The notes: a model not told the origin generated them from the letters alone. A stretch of DNA of 64,000 nucleotides from Marinobacterium sedimentorum (GCF_024267675.1 NZ_JALDYX010000010.1:62001-126000); one strand, 5' to 3'; shown: positions 8,720 through 17,267, numbered from the stretch's first letter. Numbers and translations: made by a program.

Positions 8720-9925
8720 ATGACTTACCGAAGTGGCCGCCATTTTTTGCAGATACCCGGGCCCAGCAATGTGCCGGACCGCATTCTGCGGGCGATGGAC
8801 AAACCCACCATGGATCATCGTGGGCCCGAGTTTGCCGAATTGGGCAAAAACGTACTGGCCGGCATGAAGCAGATTTTCAAGACCGAGAATCCGGTGGTGA
8901 TCTATCCGGCGTCCGGTACCGGCGCCTGGGAAGCGGCGCTGGTGAACACCCTCAGTGCCGGTGACCGGGTGCTGATGTGCGAAACCGGCCAGTTTGCCAC
9001 CCTGTGGCACGGCATGGCGGCAAAGCTGGGGCTGGATGCCGAGTTTATCGACGGTGACTGGCGCCACGGCGTTGACCCCCAGGCGGTACAGCGGCGTCTG
9101 AGCGCAGACAGCGATCACCGCATCAAGGCGGTCTGCGTGGTGCACCACGAAACCTCCACCGGCGTGACCAGCGATGTGGCGGCCGTACGCCGTGCCATCG
9201 ATGCCGCCGGCCACCCGGCCCTGCTGCTGGTCGACACTATTTCGGGCCTGGGCTCGGTGGATTTCCGCACCGATGAATGGGGTGTGGATGTCGCCATCAC
9301 CTGTTCCCAGAAAGGCCTGATGATGCCGCCGGGGCTGAGCTTTAACACGATCAGTGCCAAGGCGCTGGAAGCCTCCAAAACGGCGGGTCTGCCGCGCTCC
9401 TACTGGGGCTGGGACGAAATGCTGCAGCACAACGCCAAGGGCTATTTCCCCTATTCGCCAGCTACCAACCTGCTGTACGGCCTGAAGGAAGCCATCGCCA
9501 TGCTGCTGGAAGAGGGGCTGGAGAACGTCTTTGCCCGTCATGCCCGCTTCAGCGAAGCCACCCGCCGTGCAGTGCGCGCCTGGGGGCTGGAGGTCCTGAG
9601 CCTGGTGCCCTCGGAACACAGCAATGTGCTCACCGCCGTACTGATGCCAGAAGGCGAGAGTGCCGACCGGTTGCGGGCGGTGATTCTGGAGCACTTCGAC
9701 ATGTCGCTCGGCACCGGTCTGAACAAGCTGCAGGACCGGGTGTTCCGCATCGGCCATCTGGGCGACTTCAACGACCTGACCCTGATCGGCACCCTGGCGG
9801 GCGTCGAGATGGGCCTCAGCGCCGCAGGCATTGCCCACAACAAGGGCGGCGTACAGGCGGCGCTGGATTACCTGGCCGAGGTGGCCGCAAGCGGGCAGCA
9901 CAGCGCACAGCAGCGGGTTGCCTGA
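8720..9925 (+). CDS. Class V aminotransferase, serine/alanine/ureidoglycine-glyoxylate type
   Basis: This 401-residue PLP enzyme starts 'SGRHFLQIPGPSNVPDRILR', the classic opening of the serine-glyoxylate / alanine-glyoxylate aminotransferase group. The PLP-binding Lys is in 'TCSQKGLMMPPGL' near residue 200, and the cofactor Asp is in 'LLVDTISGLGS' near 177. The start at 8720 has AAGGAGATCGCGA upstream, better than the longer frame from 8666. Beside a hydantoinase, a role like PucG (ureidoglycine:glyoxylate) or the transamination of the released amino acid is plausible. The donor and acceptor are not known. Confidence 0.85.
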   Translation: MTYRSGRHFLQIPGPSNVPDRILRAMDKPTMDHRGPEFAELGKNVLAGMKQIFKTENPVVIYPASGTGAWEAALVNTLSAGDRVLMCETGQFATLWHGMAAKLGLDAEFIDGDWRHGVDPQAVQRRLSADSDHRIKAVCVVHHETSTGVTSDVAAVRRAIDAAGHPALLLVDTISGLGSVDFRTDEWGVDVAITCSQKGLMMPPGLSFNTISAKALEASKTAGLPRSYWGWDEMLQHNAKGYFPYSPATNLLYGLKEAIAMLLEEGLENVFARHARFSEATRRAVRAWGLEVLSLVPSEHSNVLTAVLMPEGESADRLRAVILEHFDMSLGTGLNKLQDRVFRIGHLGDFNDLTLIGTLAGVEMGLSAAGIAHNKGGVQAALDYLAEVAASGQHSAQQRVA

Positions 9926-9932
9926 TATATAC

Positions 9933-9958
9933 GGACGCGGGCTCTGCAGCGCGCGTCC
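9933..9958 (+). other. Intercistronic hairpin before dctP2
   Basis: GGACGCG at 9933-9939 pairs with CGCGTCC at 9952-9958 around a 12-base loop, with no T-run. Like the elements at 4938 and 11114 it sits at a border of a TRAP gene within an operon and may set relative transcript levels. Confidence 0.5.
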
Positions 9959-10058
9959 ACCCATCGTCATTTAAGACGAAATGCTCGACCGCATACCGCG
10001 GAGCAGCTTGCAGGCAATTGTCCTGACAGCTCGATTATAAAAATAAGGAGTCATTGTC

Positions 10059-11096
10059 ATGAAAAAAACTCTACTGGCCGCAATACTGGGCGCCTGTGTT
10101 ATCAGCGCGCCTGCGATGGCAGAAGATGCGGTGAAACTGAGGGTTGTGGGCCAGCCCCTGGCCACCGGTCTTATCCAGAAGAACAAGGAGCAGCCATTCT
10201 TTGAAAGCCTGCAGGCGAAAACCGGCCTGCCCATCGAGGTGAACTACAAGCCGCTGGACACCACCGGCATCAAGGACGTGGAGGAACTGCGGGTACTGAA
10301 ATCCGGCATGTTCGACCTGGTGTCGCTGCGCATGTCCCAGGTGTCCCGTGACGAGCCCACCATCCTGGGTCTTGATCTGGTGGGCCTGAGCCCGGACTAC
10401 AAGGCCGGACGCGAAGTGGCCGACAAGTACAGCAAGGTGGTGGATGCGCGTCTGCAGGAGCGTTTCAACACCAAGCTGCTGGGTGTATGGCCCTTCGGCC
10501 CCCAGGTTCTGTTCTGCAATCACCCCATTGCCAGCCTGTCTGACGTCAAGGGGCTGAAGGTGCGGGTCTATGACCAGAATCTGGCGCAGTTCGTCGAATC
10601 CGTCGGTGGCATTCCGGTGCCGCTGGGCTTTGGCGATGTACACCAGAGCCTGGCACTGGGTGTGGTGGACTGTGCCATCACAGGCCCCAGCTCTGCCAAC
10701 TCCGCCGGCTGGCCGGAAGTGACCACCCATGTGCTGCCACTGGCCTTCCAGATGGCGCTCAATGGCTACGGCATCAACCTGGATACCTGGAACAAGTTCA
10801 CGCCTGAACAGCAAGCGACGCTGCAGGGCGCCTTCGATACCCTGGTGGATGATATCTGGGCCTACTCCGAAGAGCTGTTCGATGATGCCGGCCGCTGCAA
10901 CGTTGGCGCCACGCCGTGCGACACCGGTACCAGCTTCAAGCTGGTCGGCGTACCGGTGAGCGATAACGATATGGCGCTGCTGCGCAATGGTGTGAAGGAA
11001 GTCTCCTACCCGACCTGGTCCGAAGTCTGCGACAAGACCAATCCGCAGTGCTCGGCTGACTGGAAAGAAGTACTCGGCGAGTCCGTCGGCCTCTAA
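10059..11096 (+). CDS. dctP: TRAP transporter substrate-binding protein DctP (system 2)
   Basis: This 345-residue periplasmic receptor has a clear signal peptide (residues 1-21, cleaved after 'SAPAMA'). The DctP fold includes 'LKVRVYDQN' near residue 166 and 'LALGVVDCAITGPSSANSA' near 203. Unlike system 1 it is rich in Cys: four of them lie in the last 70 residues ('DDAGRCNVGATPCDTG', 'SEVCDKTNPQCS'), suggesting two disulfides on the surface. AAATAAGGAG precedes the ATG. The hairpin right after the stop would raise its yield over the membrane subunits. Confidence 0.92.
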   Translation: MKKTLLAAILGACVISAPAMAEDAVKLRVVGQPLATGLIQKNKEQPFFESLQAKTGLPIEVNYKPLDTTGIKDVEELRVLKSGMFDLVSLRMSQVSRDEPTILGLDLVGLSPDYKAGREVADKYSKVVDARLQERFNTKLLGVWPFGPQVLFCNHPIASLSDVKGLKVRVYDQNLAQFVESVGGIPVPLGFGDVHQSLALGVVDCAITGPSSANSAGWPEVTTHVLPLAFQMALNGYGINLDTWNKFTPEQQATLQGAFDTLVDDIWAYSEELFDDAGRCNVGATPCDTGTSFKLVGVPVSDNDMALLRNGVKEVSYPTWSEVCDKTNPQCSADWKEVLGESVGL

Positions 11097-11113
11097 CCGA
11101 CCCTTGGTCCGAC

Positions 11114-11144
11114 GGGGCCTGGGCGCAGAGCCCAGGCCCCTTTT
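11114..11144 (+). terminator. Strong attenuating hairpin between dctP2 and dctQ2
   Basis: GGGGCCTGGGC (11114-11124) pairs perfectly with GCCCAGGCCCC (11130-11140) around GCAGA, followed by only TTTT. This is an 11-pair GC-rich stem with a short T-run, typical of partial terminators or mRNA stabilisers placed after the binding-protein gene, so that far more receptor than permease is made. Confidence 0.75.
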
Positions 11145-11215
11145 CCAATCTTAAAGCCAGGGATGGTTTCTATGCAGAAAATGCACGCGCGATTTTCTGT
11201 GAGTGAGGTGTCTTG

Positions 11216-11854
11216 ATGAAACGTATAGAGACGATCGCCAGCATCGTATTTGGCGCAGTGTTTTTGCTGCTGTCCGTGCTGGTCTCGGTCGAAACGATTC
11301 TGCGCAAGTTTTTCAGCATGTCTCTGCAGGGCGCCGACGAACTCGGCGGCTATGCGCTGGCCGTCGGCGGCACCCTGGCATTTTCGCTGGCGCTGCTGGG
11401 CCGTACCCATATTCGTATTGACCTGTTCCATGAGCTGCTGCCGCGCAAGATGCAGACGCTGCTTAACTGGCTGTCGGCGGTATTGATGGCGGCCTTCGCG
11501 GCCACCCTGTGCTGGACCACCTACAAGGTGATCGGCGAAACCCATGATTACGGCAGCACGGCGGCCACGCCCTGGGCCACGCCGCTGATTTATCCGCAGG
11601 GCGTCTGGTTTGCCAGTATCACGACCTTTGCACTGGTGTCCGCAGGCTTTGCCGTGCGCGCCACCTGGCTGCTGTTCAGTGGCGATCACGACACCCTGAA
11701 TACCGAGTTCCATCCCAAGGGTGTGTCTGAGGAAGTTAAAGAGGAACTCGAAGACTTTGAGCACCGTTCAAAGGATGAGGCGCAGGTCGCAAACCGGGCT
11801 CAGGAGCCGATGTCGGCTGTTACCGTAACGGGCACTGCGGGGGCCGCAAAATGA
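11216..11854 (+). CDS. dctQ: TRAP transporter small permease DctQ (system 2)
   Basis: This 212-residue protein has four hydrophobic spans (about 8-30, 45-65, 85-107, 130-152) and the DctQ 'GADELGGYALAVGGTLAFSL' region. A soluble, charged C-terminal tail of roughly 50 residues follows ('EEVKEELEDFEHRSKDEA'), longer than in system 1. The ATG at 11216 has GAGGTGTCTTG upstream. It overlaps dctM2 by four bases. Confidence 0.88.
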   Translation: MKRIETIASIVFGAVFLLLSVLVSVETILRKFFSMSLQGADELGGYALAVGGTLAFSLALLGRTHIRIDLFHELLPRKMQTLLNWLSAVLMAAFAATLCWTTYKVIGETHDYGSTAATPWATPLIYPQGVWFASITTFALVSAGFAVRATWLLFSGDHDTLNTEFHPKGVSEEVKEELEDFEHRSKDEAQVANRAQEPMSAVTVTGTAGAAK

Positions 11855-13143
11855 GTATATCCATCGTATTTCTGACCTTTTTCGCCATGCTGGGCATGCT
11901 GCTGCTGGGGTTGCCGATTGCGGTCACCATGGCACTGGTGGGCATGGTGGGTGGCGGCATCGTGTTCGGCTGGCCCTTTCTGGAGTCCACCGGGGCGGTG
12001 ATCTGGAGTGTGCACAACGAGAACATCCTCACGGCCATTCCGCTGTTCGTACTGCTGGGCGAGCTGATGCTGCGCAGCGGCATTGCCGATCGCATGTATG
12101 TGGCCATGGCGGCCTGGCTCGGGCGTCTGCCGGGCGGCCTGATTCACACCAATATCGGTTGCTGTGCGCTCTTTGCCGCCACCTCCGGCTCCTCTGTGGC
12201 CACGGCGGCCACCATCGGCACCGTCGCCTTGCCCACCCTGGGTGATCGCAAGTATTCGATGAAACAGGCGCTGGGCAGCCTTGCGGCCGGCGGCACCCTG
12301 GGGATACTGATTCCGCCGAGCGTCAACATGCTGATCTACGGCTCCCTGACCAACAACTCCATCGGCAAGCTGTTTATGGCCGGTCTTTTGCCGGGCATCC
12401 TGCTGAGCCTGCTGTTCATGGGCTATATAGCCGTGACCAACTGGGGCCCCGAGGGCAAGCGGGAAGAAAGGGTATCGCTGCAGGACAAGCTGCGCCTGTC
12501 GAAGAACCTGATTCCGCCAACGGTGATCTTTGGCATCGTTATGGGCAGCATCTACCTTGGTATCGCCACGGCCACCGAGTCCGCTGCGCTTGGCGTGATG
12601 GCGGCACTCTTCTTCGGCTGGAGATCAGGCCGCCTGAGTCTGGAGTTTTTCAAGAACTGCTTTATACAGACGGCGCGCATCACCGGCATGATCCTGCTGA
12701 TCATCACCGCGGCCTTTATCCTCAACCTGACCATCAGCCTGACCGGCGTGGTGGATGATCTGACCGCCTGGGTCGTCTCCTTCGGGCTGTCTACCACCGG
12801 GCTGCTGCTGGTGCTGATCCTGTTCTACCTGTGCCTGGGGATGTTCATGGATGTGCTGTCCATGCAGGTGGTGACCATTCCCATTACCTATCCCATCATG
12901 ATGGCCATGGGTGTGGACCCGATCTGGTTCGGTGTCTTTATAGTACTGATGTGCGAGCTGGGCATGATTACGCCACCGGTGGGCATGAACCTGTTCGTGG
13001 TGCAGAGTGTACGCAAGGATGGCGGTAATATTCAGGAAGTCATGTGGGGTGTACTGCCCTATATGCTGATGATGCTGGCCTTTACCCTGGCGCTGATGAC
13101 CTTCCCGCAGATTGCGCTCTGGTTGCCCAACCTGATGCAGTAA
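11851..13143 (+). CDS. dctM: TRAP transporter large permease DctM (system 2)
   Basis: This 430-residue polytopic permease starts inside the dctQ2 stop (ATGA). Family landmarks are 'AATSGSSVATAATIGTVALP' near residue 110, 'GILIPPSVNMLIYGSLTNNS' near 150 and 'MITPPVGMNLFVVQSV' near 372. It completes the second TRAP system, which lies inside the hydantoinase operon and so presumably imports the cyclic amide substrate or a product of the pathway. Confidence 0.93.
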   Translation: MSISIVFLTFFAMLGMLLLGLPIAVTMALVGMVGGGIVFGWPFLESTGAVIWSVHNENILTAIPLFVLLGELMLRSGIADRMYVAMAAWLGRLPGGLIHTNIGCCALFAATSGSSVATAATIGTVALPTLGDRKYSMKQALGSLAAGGTLGILIPPSVNMLIYGSLTNNSIGKLFMAGLLPGILLSLLFMGYIAVTNWGPEGKREERVSLQDKLRLSKNLIPPTVIFGIVMGSIYLGIATATESAALGVMAALFFGWRSGRLSLEFFKNCFIQTARITGMILLIITAAFILNLTISLTGVVDDLTAWVVSFGLSTTGLLLVLILFYLCLGMFMDVLSMQVVTIPITYPIMMAMGVDPIWFGVFIVLMCELGMITPPVGMNLFVVQSVRKDGGNIQEVMWGVLPYMLMMLAFTLALMTFPQIALWLPNLMQ

Positions 13144-13204
13144 CGGCGCCTGGCGATAATCAGCTTTATGAACCCGCTTTATGAAACAGACAGGGGAGAT
13201 ACCG

Positions 13205-14668
13205 ATGGCAGGAACGCCTGAATTGAGCGCCGATGCGATTGATGTGTGCAACCTCAGTGCCGCCGCACTCAGCGCCGCCTACGCAAGCCGCGAACTGACG
13301 CCGCTGCAGGTGCTGGCGGCCATCGAGCAGCGCATCGCGGCGCTGAACTCTGATGTGAAAGGGCCCGGTCTCAACGCCATCGTCACGACTAACCCGGCGC
13401 TGGCCGCCGATGCCCGTGCAAGCAGCGAGCGCTGGGCGGCGGGCACACCGCTGAGTGCGCTCGATGGCGTGCCGGTGACGGTGAAGGACAACATTCAGGT
13501 GCGCGGTCTCGCGTGCTGCTGGGGCTCTAAGCTGCTGGCAGACTATATACCCGATGTCGACGAACTGCCGGTGGCGCGCATGCGTGCCGCCGGCATGCTG
13601 ATCCTCGGCAAGACCAACGTGCCGGAGTTCACCCTGGAGGGCTACACCAATAATCCGTTGTTCGGGGTCACGCGCAATCCCTGGAACCCGGACCTGACGC
13701 CCGGTGGCTCCAGCGGCGGTGCTGTGGCGGCGGTGGCCGCGGGCATGGGGCCCCTGGCCATAGGCACAGACGGCGGCGGTTCCATACGCCGCCCGGCCTC
13801 CCATACCGGGCTGGTGGGGCTCAAGCCCTCCATAGGTGCGGTGGCGCGCTGCGATGGCCTGCCGCCCATACTGCTGGATTTCGAAGTTATAGGCCCTATC
13901 GCCCGCACAGTGGCGGATACGCGGCTGCTGTTTGAGCTCATTGCCGGCCCCGATGAGCGGGATCGCAAGTCGCTGGGTGCTGCGCAGGCAGCAGGCGAAA
14001 GCGCGGCAGCCGGGCCCGAGACTCAAAAGCCGCTGCGCATTCTCTATGTGAAGGATTTCGGTGGCAACGCGCTGGATAAGGAGATAGACGCCAGCGTGGC
14101 CGGTGCCTGCGAAACCCTGCGTGCCCTGGGGCACAGGGTCAGCGAAGGGCCCCTGCCGTTCAGCCTCGATTTCGTTAACGACTTCTGGCCGGTGCTGGGG
14201 CAGGTGGGTGTGGCCTCGCTGTTCGAGCGTTATCCACAGGCTGCAGAGCTAGCCTCCGCGCGCTTTGTCGATATGGCCGCCGCCGGTGCTGCGGTGGGAG
14301 CGCCGGCCTATCTGCGGGCGCTGGAGAGCATCGATCAGTTTCGCAGCGATGTCACCGCCGCCTATGGCGACATCGATATCATCATGACCCCTTCGGCGGC
14401 GGCGCTGCCCTGGCCTGCGGCCACGCCGTACCCTGATCATATCGATGGCCGCGAAGTCGGCCCGCGGGGGCATGCCATCTACACCGGCTGGGTCAACGCC
14501 TGCGGTCACCCGGCGATCAACCTGCCATCTGCACCATCGAGCGCCGGCCTGCCCATCGGCTTTCAGCTGGTGGGCCGCTTTGGCAGCGACCGCGCCCTGC
14601 TGGACCTGGCCGAAGCGTTTGAGGCCCGCGCCCGCGCAGAGCGTGGCGAGCCGCACTGGCCGGCGTAG
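13205..14668 (+). CDS. Amidase signature (AS) family hydrolase
   Basis: This 487-residue amidase has the Ser-cisSer-Lys catalytic set: Lys in 'VTVKDNIQVRG' (near 90), the Gly/Ser-rich stretch 'LTPGGSSGGAVAAVAAG' (near 165) and the nucleophile Ser in 'GTDGGGSIRRPA' (near 190). The ATG at 13205 follows ACAGGGGAGATACCG; an upstream in-frame ATG at 13181 lacks a site. In this operon it could cleave the carbamoyl or amide product made by the hydantoinase, in place of the usual carbamoylase; that is inference. GatA is unlikely, as no gatC or gatB is adjacent. Confidence 0.88.
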   Translation: MAGTPELSADAIDVCNLSAAALSAAYASRELTPLQVLAAIEQRIAALNSDVKGPGLNAIVTTNPALAADARASSERWAAGTPLSALDGVPVTVKDNIQVRGLACCWGSKLLADYIPDVDELPVARMRAAGMLILGKTNVPEFTLEGYTNNPLFGVTRNPWNPDLTPGGSSGGAVAAVAAGMGPLAIGTDGGGSIRRPASHTGLVGLKPSIGAVARCDGLPPILLDFEVIGPIARTVADTRLLFELIAGPDERDRKSLGAAQAAGESAAAGPETQKPLRILYVKDFGGNALDKEIDASVAGACETLRALGHRVSEGPLPFSLDFVNDFWPVLGQVGVASLFERYPQAAELASARFVDMAAAGAAVGAPAYLRALESIDQFRSDVTAAYGDIDIIMTPSAAALPWPAATPYPDHIDGREVGPRGHAIYTGWVNACGHPAINLPSAPSSAGLPIGFQLVGRFGSDRALLDLAEAFEARARAERGEPHWPA

Positions 14669-14739
14669 CCGTTCGTCGCTGGTTTGTCATTGGCGGGATA
14701 GGCTAGCTAGCCGAAGCACTTCCAGAGACTTGCAGCTAC

Positions 14740-14960
14740 CACCCCGAATCCCGTTAGGAGCCGACGAGCACTGGGACTATTTTTCGATAAGGCCCGGCAG
14801 GGGCGAGGCATGGATGCCGAGCTGCCGATGCGGCACAGGGATGTGACGTCAGCGGCATCCGAAAAATCGTTCCAGCGCGCAGTAGTTGAGGCTGCTTCGG
14901 GCGTGCTTTCTTTGGATACTTTCTTTGCACGAGCAAAGAAAGTATCGCGCCAGCAAGGCG
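14740..14960 (-). repeat. Composite intergenic repeat, copy A (reverse orientation)
   Basis: The gap 14669-15118 has no gene but holds this repeat. At 14915-14946 a 14-pair perfect stem GATACTTTCTTTGC / GCAAAGAAAGTATC is closed by ACGA. The flanking body, from 'CCGACGAGCACTG' through 'GGATGCCGAGCTGCC' and 'GACGTCAGCGGCATCC', is the reverse complement of copy B at 16008-16240. Relative to the other copies the second stem pair is A-T instead of T-A, a compensated change. Copies A and B enclose the hydratase gene 15119-15892 in opposite orientation. Confidence 0.8.
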
Positions 14961-15118
14961 CAATGGAAGTAACAAATAGCCACCGGGCAAGCAGCCATGC
15001 CCAAAATACGGAACGGCAGGGATTCGCCAACAGCAAATACCCTGAATTCCAATTGATACGCGAAAACGCTTTTTAGCTTTCCCCCTTTCATTTTCCCAAC
15101 CCTTTACAGGAGACAGCT

Positions 15119-15892
15119 ATGTCACTAACCCAACCCCAGGTGGAACAGGCCGCCGAACTCTTCCTGCAGGCCTACCGCAGCGGCCAGCAGATCGATGCGC
15201 TGCCGGAGGAGCTGGAGCCCCGGAGCAAGGCCGATGTCTACGCCATTCAGGCCATTGTCAGCGGGGAGCTTTGCAGTGAAGGCATCCGCACCTGGAAGGT
15301 CGGTGCCCCCAATATAGACACCGAGCCCTACGCCGCCCCCATCTTCGAGTCGGTTGTCAGCGCGTCGCCGACGGTTATCCCGGCAGAGAAACAGCACATG
15401 ATCGGCATCGAGGTCGAGCTGTGCTATCGCTTCAACACCGACCTGCCGCCACGGGCCCAGGCCTATAGCGTCGACGAAGTGGCCGCTGCCATTGAGGGCG
15501 CCTATGTCGCCATCGAGGTGGTGGATACACGTATCAAACAGTGGAAGACCTGCGCCGAGCTCTGGAAGCTGGCCGACAACCAGATCAATGCTGCACTGAT
15601 CGTCGGCAGCGGCGTGCAGGACTGGCGCGGGCTGGACCCGGCTGCGCTTGCCGGTGAGCTGGTGGTGAATGGTGAAGTGCTGGTGCGCGGTGAAGGTGCC
15701 CATTCGGTGGGTGATCCGATGCACCTGGTGCACTGGACGGTGAATCATCTGACCGGGCGCACCGGCGGGTTTCGCAAGGGAGATCTGGTGACGACCGGCA
15801 CCTGGACGGGAATGGTCTTTGTGGAGCCGGGGGCCGAGGTGGTGGGGCGGTTTGAGGGAGTGGGCGAGGCGAGGGTGTCTTTTCCGGTTTGA
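15119..15892 (+). CDS. 2-keto-4-pentenoate hydratase / fumarylacetoacetase-fold (MhpD/HpaH-like) enzyme
   Basis: The 257-residue protein has the hydratase/decarboxylase layout: an N-terminal helical cap with 'VYAIQAIVSGEL', then 'WKVGAPNIDTEPYAAPIF', 'IGIEVELCYRF' (the metal-ligand Glu pair) and a C-terminal 'VTTGTWTGMVFVEPGAEV'. Such enzymes add water to, or hydrolyse, enol forms of 2-oxo acids. The start follows CAGGAGACAGCT. It lies 450 bp after the amidase, separated by repeat copy A and with copy B behind it, so it may be transcribed with the operon or independently. The substrate is unknown. Confidence 0.82.
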   Translation: MSLTQPQVEQAAELFLQAYRSGQQIDALPEELEPRSKADVYAIQAIVSGELCSEGIRTWKVGAPNIDTEPYAAPIFESVVSASPTVIPAEKQHMIGIEVELCYRFNTDLPPRAQAYSVDEVAAAIEGAYVAIEVVDTRIKQWKTCAELWKLADNQINAALIVGSGVQDWRGLDPAALAGELVVNGEVLVRGEGAHSVGDPMHLVHWTVNHLTGRTGGFRKGDLVTTGTWTGMVFVEPGAEVVGRFEGVGEARVSFPV

Positions 15893-16007
15893 TGTTCGGT
15901 AGTTAGTTTGGCTGTATAGTTTTTAATCACGTAAAGCCTGAGAGCAGAGCTCGTTATCGGGCTGTACTGTTGAAACCTGTGATGTGGTGGTTGTCGGGAG
16001 CTTTGTT

Positions 16008-16240
16008 TTGCGCCTTGCTGGCGCGTTACTTTCTTTGCACGCGCAAAGAAAGTAACCAAAGAAAGGCGCCCCTGATGATGCCTTTTCGCTGCGCTCTGAG
16101 CTCATTTTCCGGGTGCCGCTGACGTCACGTCCCTGTGTCGCATCGGCAGCTCGGCATCCATGCCTCGCCCCTTCGGGCCAATTCGAAAAATGACCTCAGT
16201 GCTCGCCGGCTTCATAAGGGGGATGGGAGCCGTTCTGATA
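16008..16240 (+). repeat. Composite intergenic repeat, copy B (forward)
   Basis: The hairpin GTTACTTTCTTTGC-ACGC-GCAAAGAAAGTAAC is at 16025-16056 (14 pairs), preceded by GCGCCTTGCTGGCGC and followed by CAAAGAAAGGCGCC. The shared body follows: 'CTTTTCGCTGCGCTCTGAG', 'CATCGGCAGCTCGGC', 'CTCGCCCCTTCGGGCC' and 'CAGTGCTCGCCGGCTTCAT'. It is in the opposite orientation to copy A. Confidence 0.85.
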
Positions 16241-16301
16241 TTTCAGTCGTGATTGAACGATATCGGCGCAGCCCGATTCACTGCTGAGGCTTGCGGTGGT
16301 C

Positions 16302-16325
16302 GTAGGAGTCGCGTCCCGCGACGAC
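16302..16325 (+). repeat. REP-like element 1 (GTAG plus GC palindrome)
   Basis: GTAGGAGTCGCG-TC-CCGCGACGAC has the GTAG tetranucleotide plus a short GC-rich stem that define REP elements mobilised by RAYT (TnpA-REP) proteins. It lies in forward orientation after repeat copy B. Like elements are at 17313, 19150, 22636, 23119 and 23595. Confidence 0.65.
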
Positions 16326-16331
16326 GCTTTG

Positions 16332-16484
16332 CTACAGTTTGCCCATCAGGAGCAAAACCAGCACGATCACCAGCAGCAGGCCAACCCCACCGCTCGGACC
16401 ATATCCCCATGAACGGCTATGGGGCCACAATGGAATGGCGCCGAACAGCAATAGAATCAGAATTATCAGCAGAATGGTTCCCAT
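16332..16484 (-). CDS. DUF3309-like small membrane protein (50 residues)
   Basis: ATG at 16484 on the minus strand has GGAGAAAAACGCC upstream, and translation ends at TAG 16334-16332. The protein starts 'MGTILLIILILLLFGAIPLW', continues 'PHSRSWGYGPSGGVG' and ends in a second hydrophobic helix. Two helices joined by a W-P-x-S-x-x-W-G-Y-G-P loop is the pattern of the DUF3309 family of tiny membrane proteins, whose function is unknown. It begins next to REP-like element 1 in an otherwise geneless stretch. Confidence 0.75.
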   Translation of the reverse strand: MGTILLIILILLLFGAIPLWPHSRSWGYGPSGGVGLLLVIVLVLLLMGKL

Positions 16485-16830
16485 GGCGTTTTTCTCCGAA
16501 TGTAAGCCCAGATAATAATCCGGTACGATTCGGCACGGGGCCGCTCCGGGGGCTTGCTGTTATGCCGGAGCACGTTTGCGTAACGGCTCCAGCGGACATT
16601 GGTGCCTGCCGAGTATTAGCGGGCAGGGCTTTTCCTGGCGGTCCCGACGGCTTGGCATCCATGCCGTCCATGCTTGGGTCCGCTGGACATCGTCTCGCTC
16701 AGATTTATATTCGCTCCAAGAGCGGGCTCTAGTCTGTACGCCAACGCACACAGAATTCAGGTTGCCGCAGGCCGGTATCTGTCTGGTAGTTATTGCAACG
16801 ACGGCAGGGGGAATTCTTGATGTTCGCTCG

Positions 16831-16925
16831 AGGTAAATCTGATGGTGGTGGGGCCGTTGCTGCTGACGCTGGTGTTTGATTTGTGGCGGCGGGAGAGGGT
16901 GGTGGTTTTGGGGGAAGGAGGTTAG
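16831..16925 (+). pseudogene. Duplicated 3' end of the MFS transporter gene
   Basis: From 16839 to 16925 the DNA reads 'LMVVGPLLLTLVFDLWRR...VVVLGEGG' and a stop, and differs at only 7 of 87 bases from the last 29 codons of the MFS gene (18682-18768). Similarity begins at GGTAAA near 16832 and stops just after the stop codon. It has no start and is a non-functional tail. The remaining bases from 16485 to 17553 hold only repeats and no other supported gene. Confidence 0.8.
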
Positions 16926-17004
16926 TTGACTCATGCAAGGGCCGTCTTGATGTTGTTGGAATCATTGGTGGCTAGAGAGGAAGGTCGCGGTTATTGGATA
17001 GCGC

Positions 17005-17170
17005 CGGTTCCGCCCTCCTGGGCGTGTTACTTTCTTTGCACGCGCAAAGAAAGTAACCAAGGCTTTTTACCTTGAAGAATACGCCCCGATGAAGCCTTTT
17101 CGCTGCGCTCTAAACTCTTATCGCCAGCTCGACAGTCCCTTCAGGTCAATTCGCAAAATGACCCCCATAT
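17005..17170 (+). repeat. Composite intergenic repeat, copy C (forward)
   Basis: The perfect 14-pair hairpin is at 17026-17057 (GTTACTTTCTTTGC, loop ACGC). It is introduced by CGCCCTCCTGGGCG, which differs from the introduction in copies B and E but matches that of copy I across the island. The body 'GATGAAGCCTTTTCGCTGCG', 'CAGCTCGACAGTCCC' and 'TCAATTCGCAAAATGACC' is shorter than in copy B. Confidence 0.8.
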
Positions 17171-17267
17171 ACGGCTTAAGGCCACGGGTGGCCAGTAGTC
17201 AGAAAATGCAGGAGCAATTTTCTGCTCGAAGGGAATGAAGCCGCTCTGACAGTTCTGTATCGATTTA

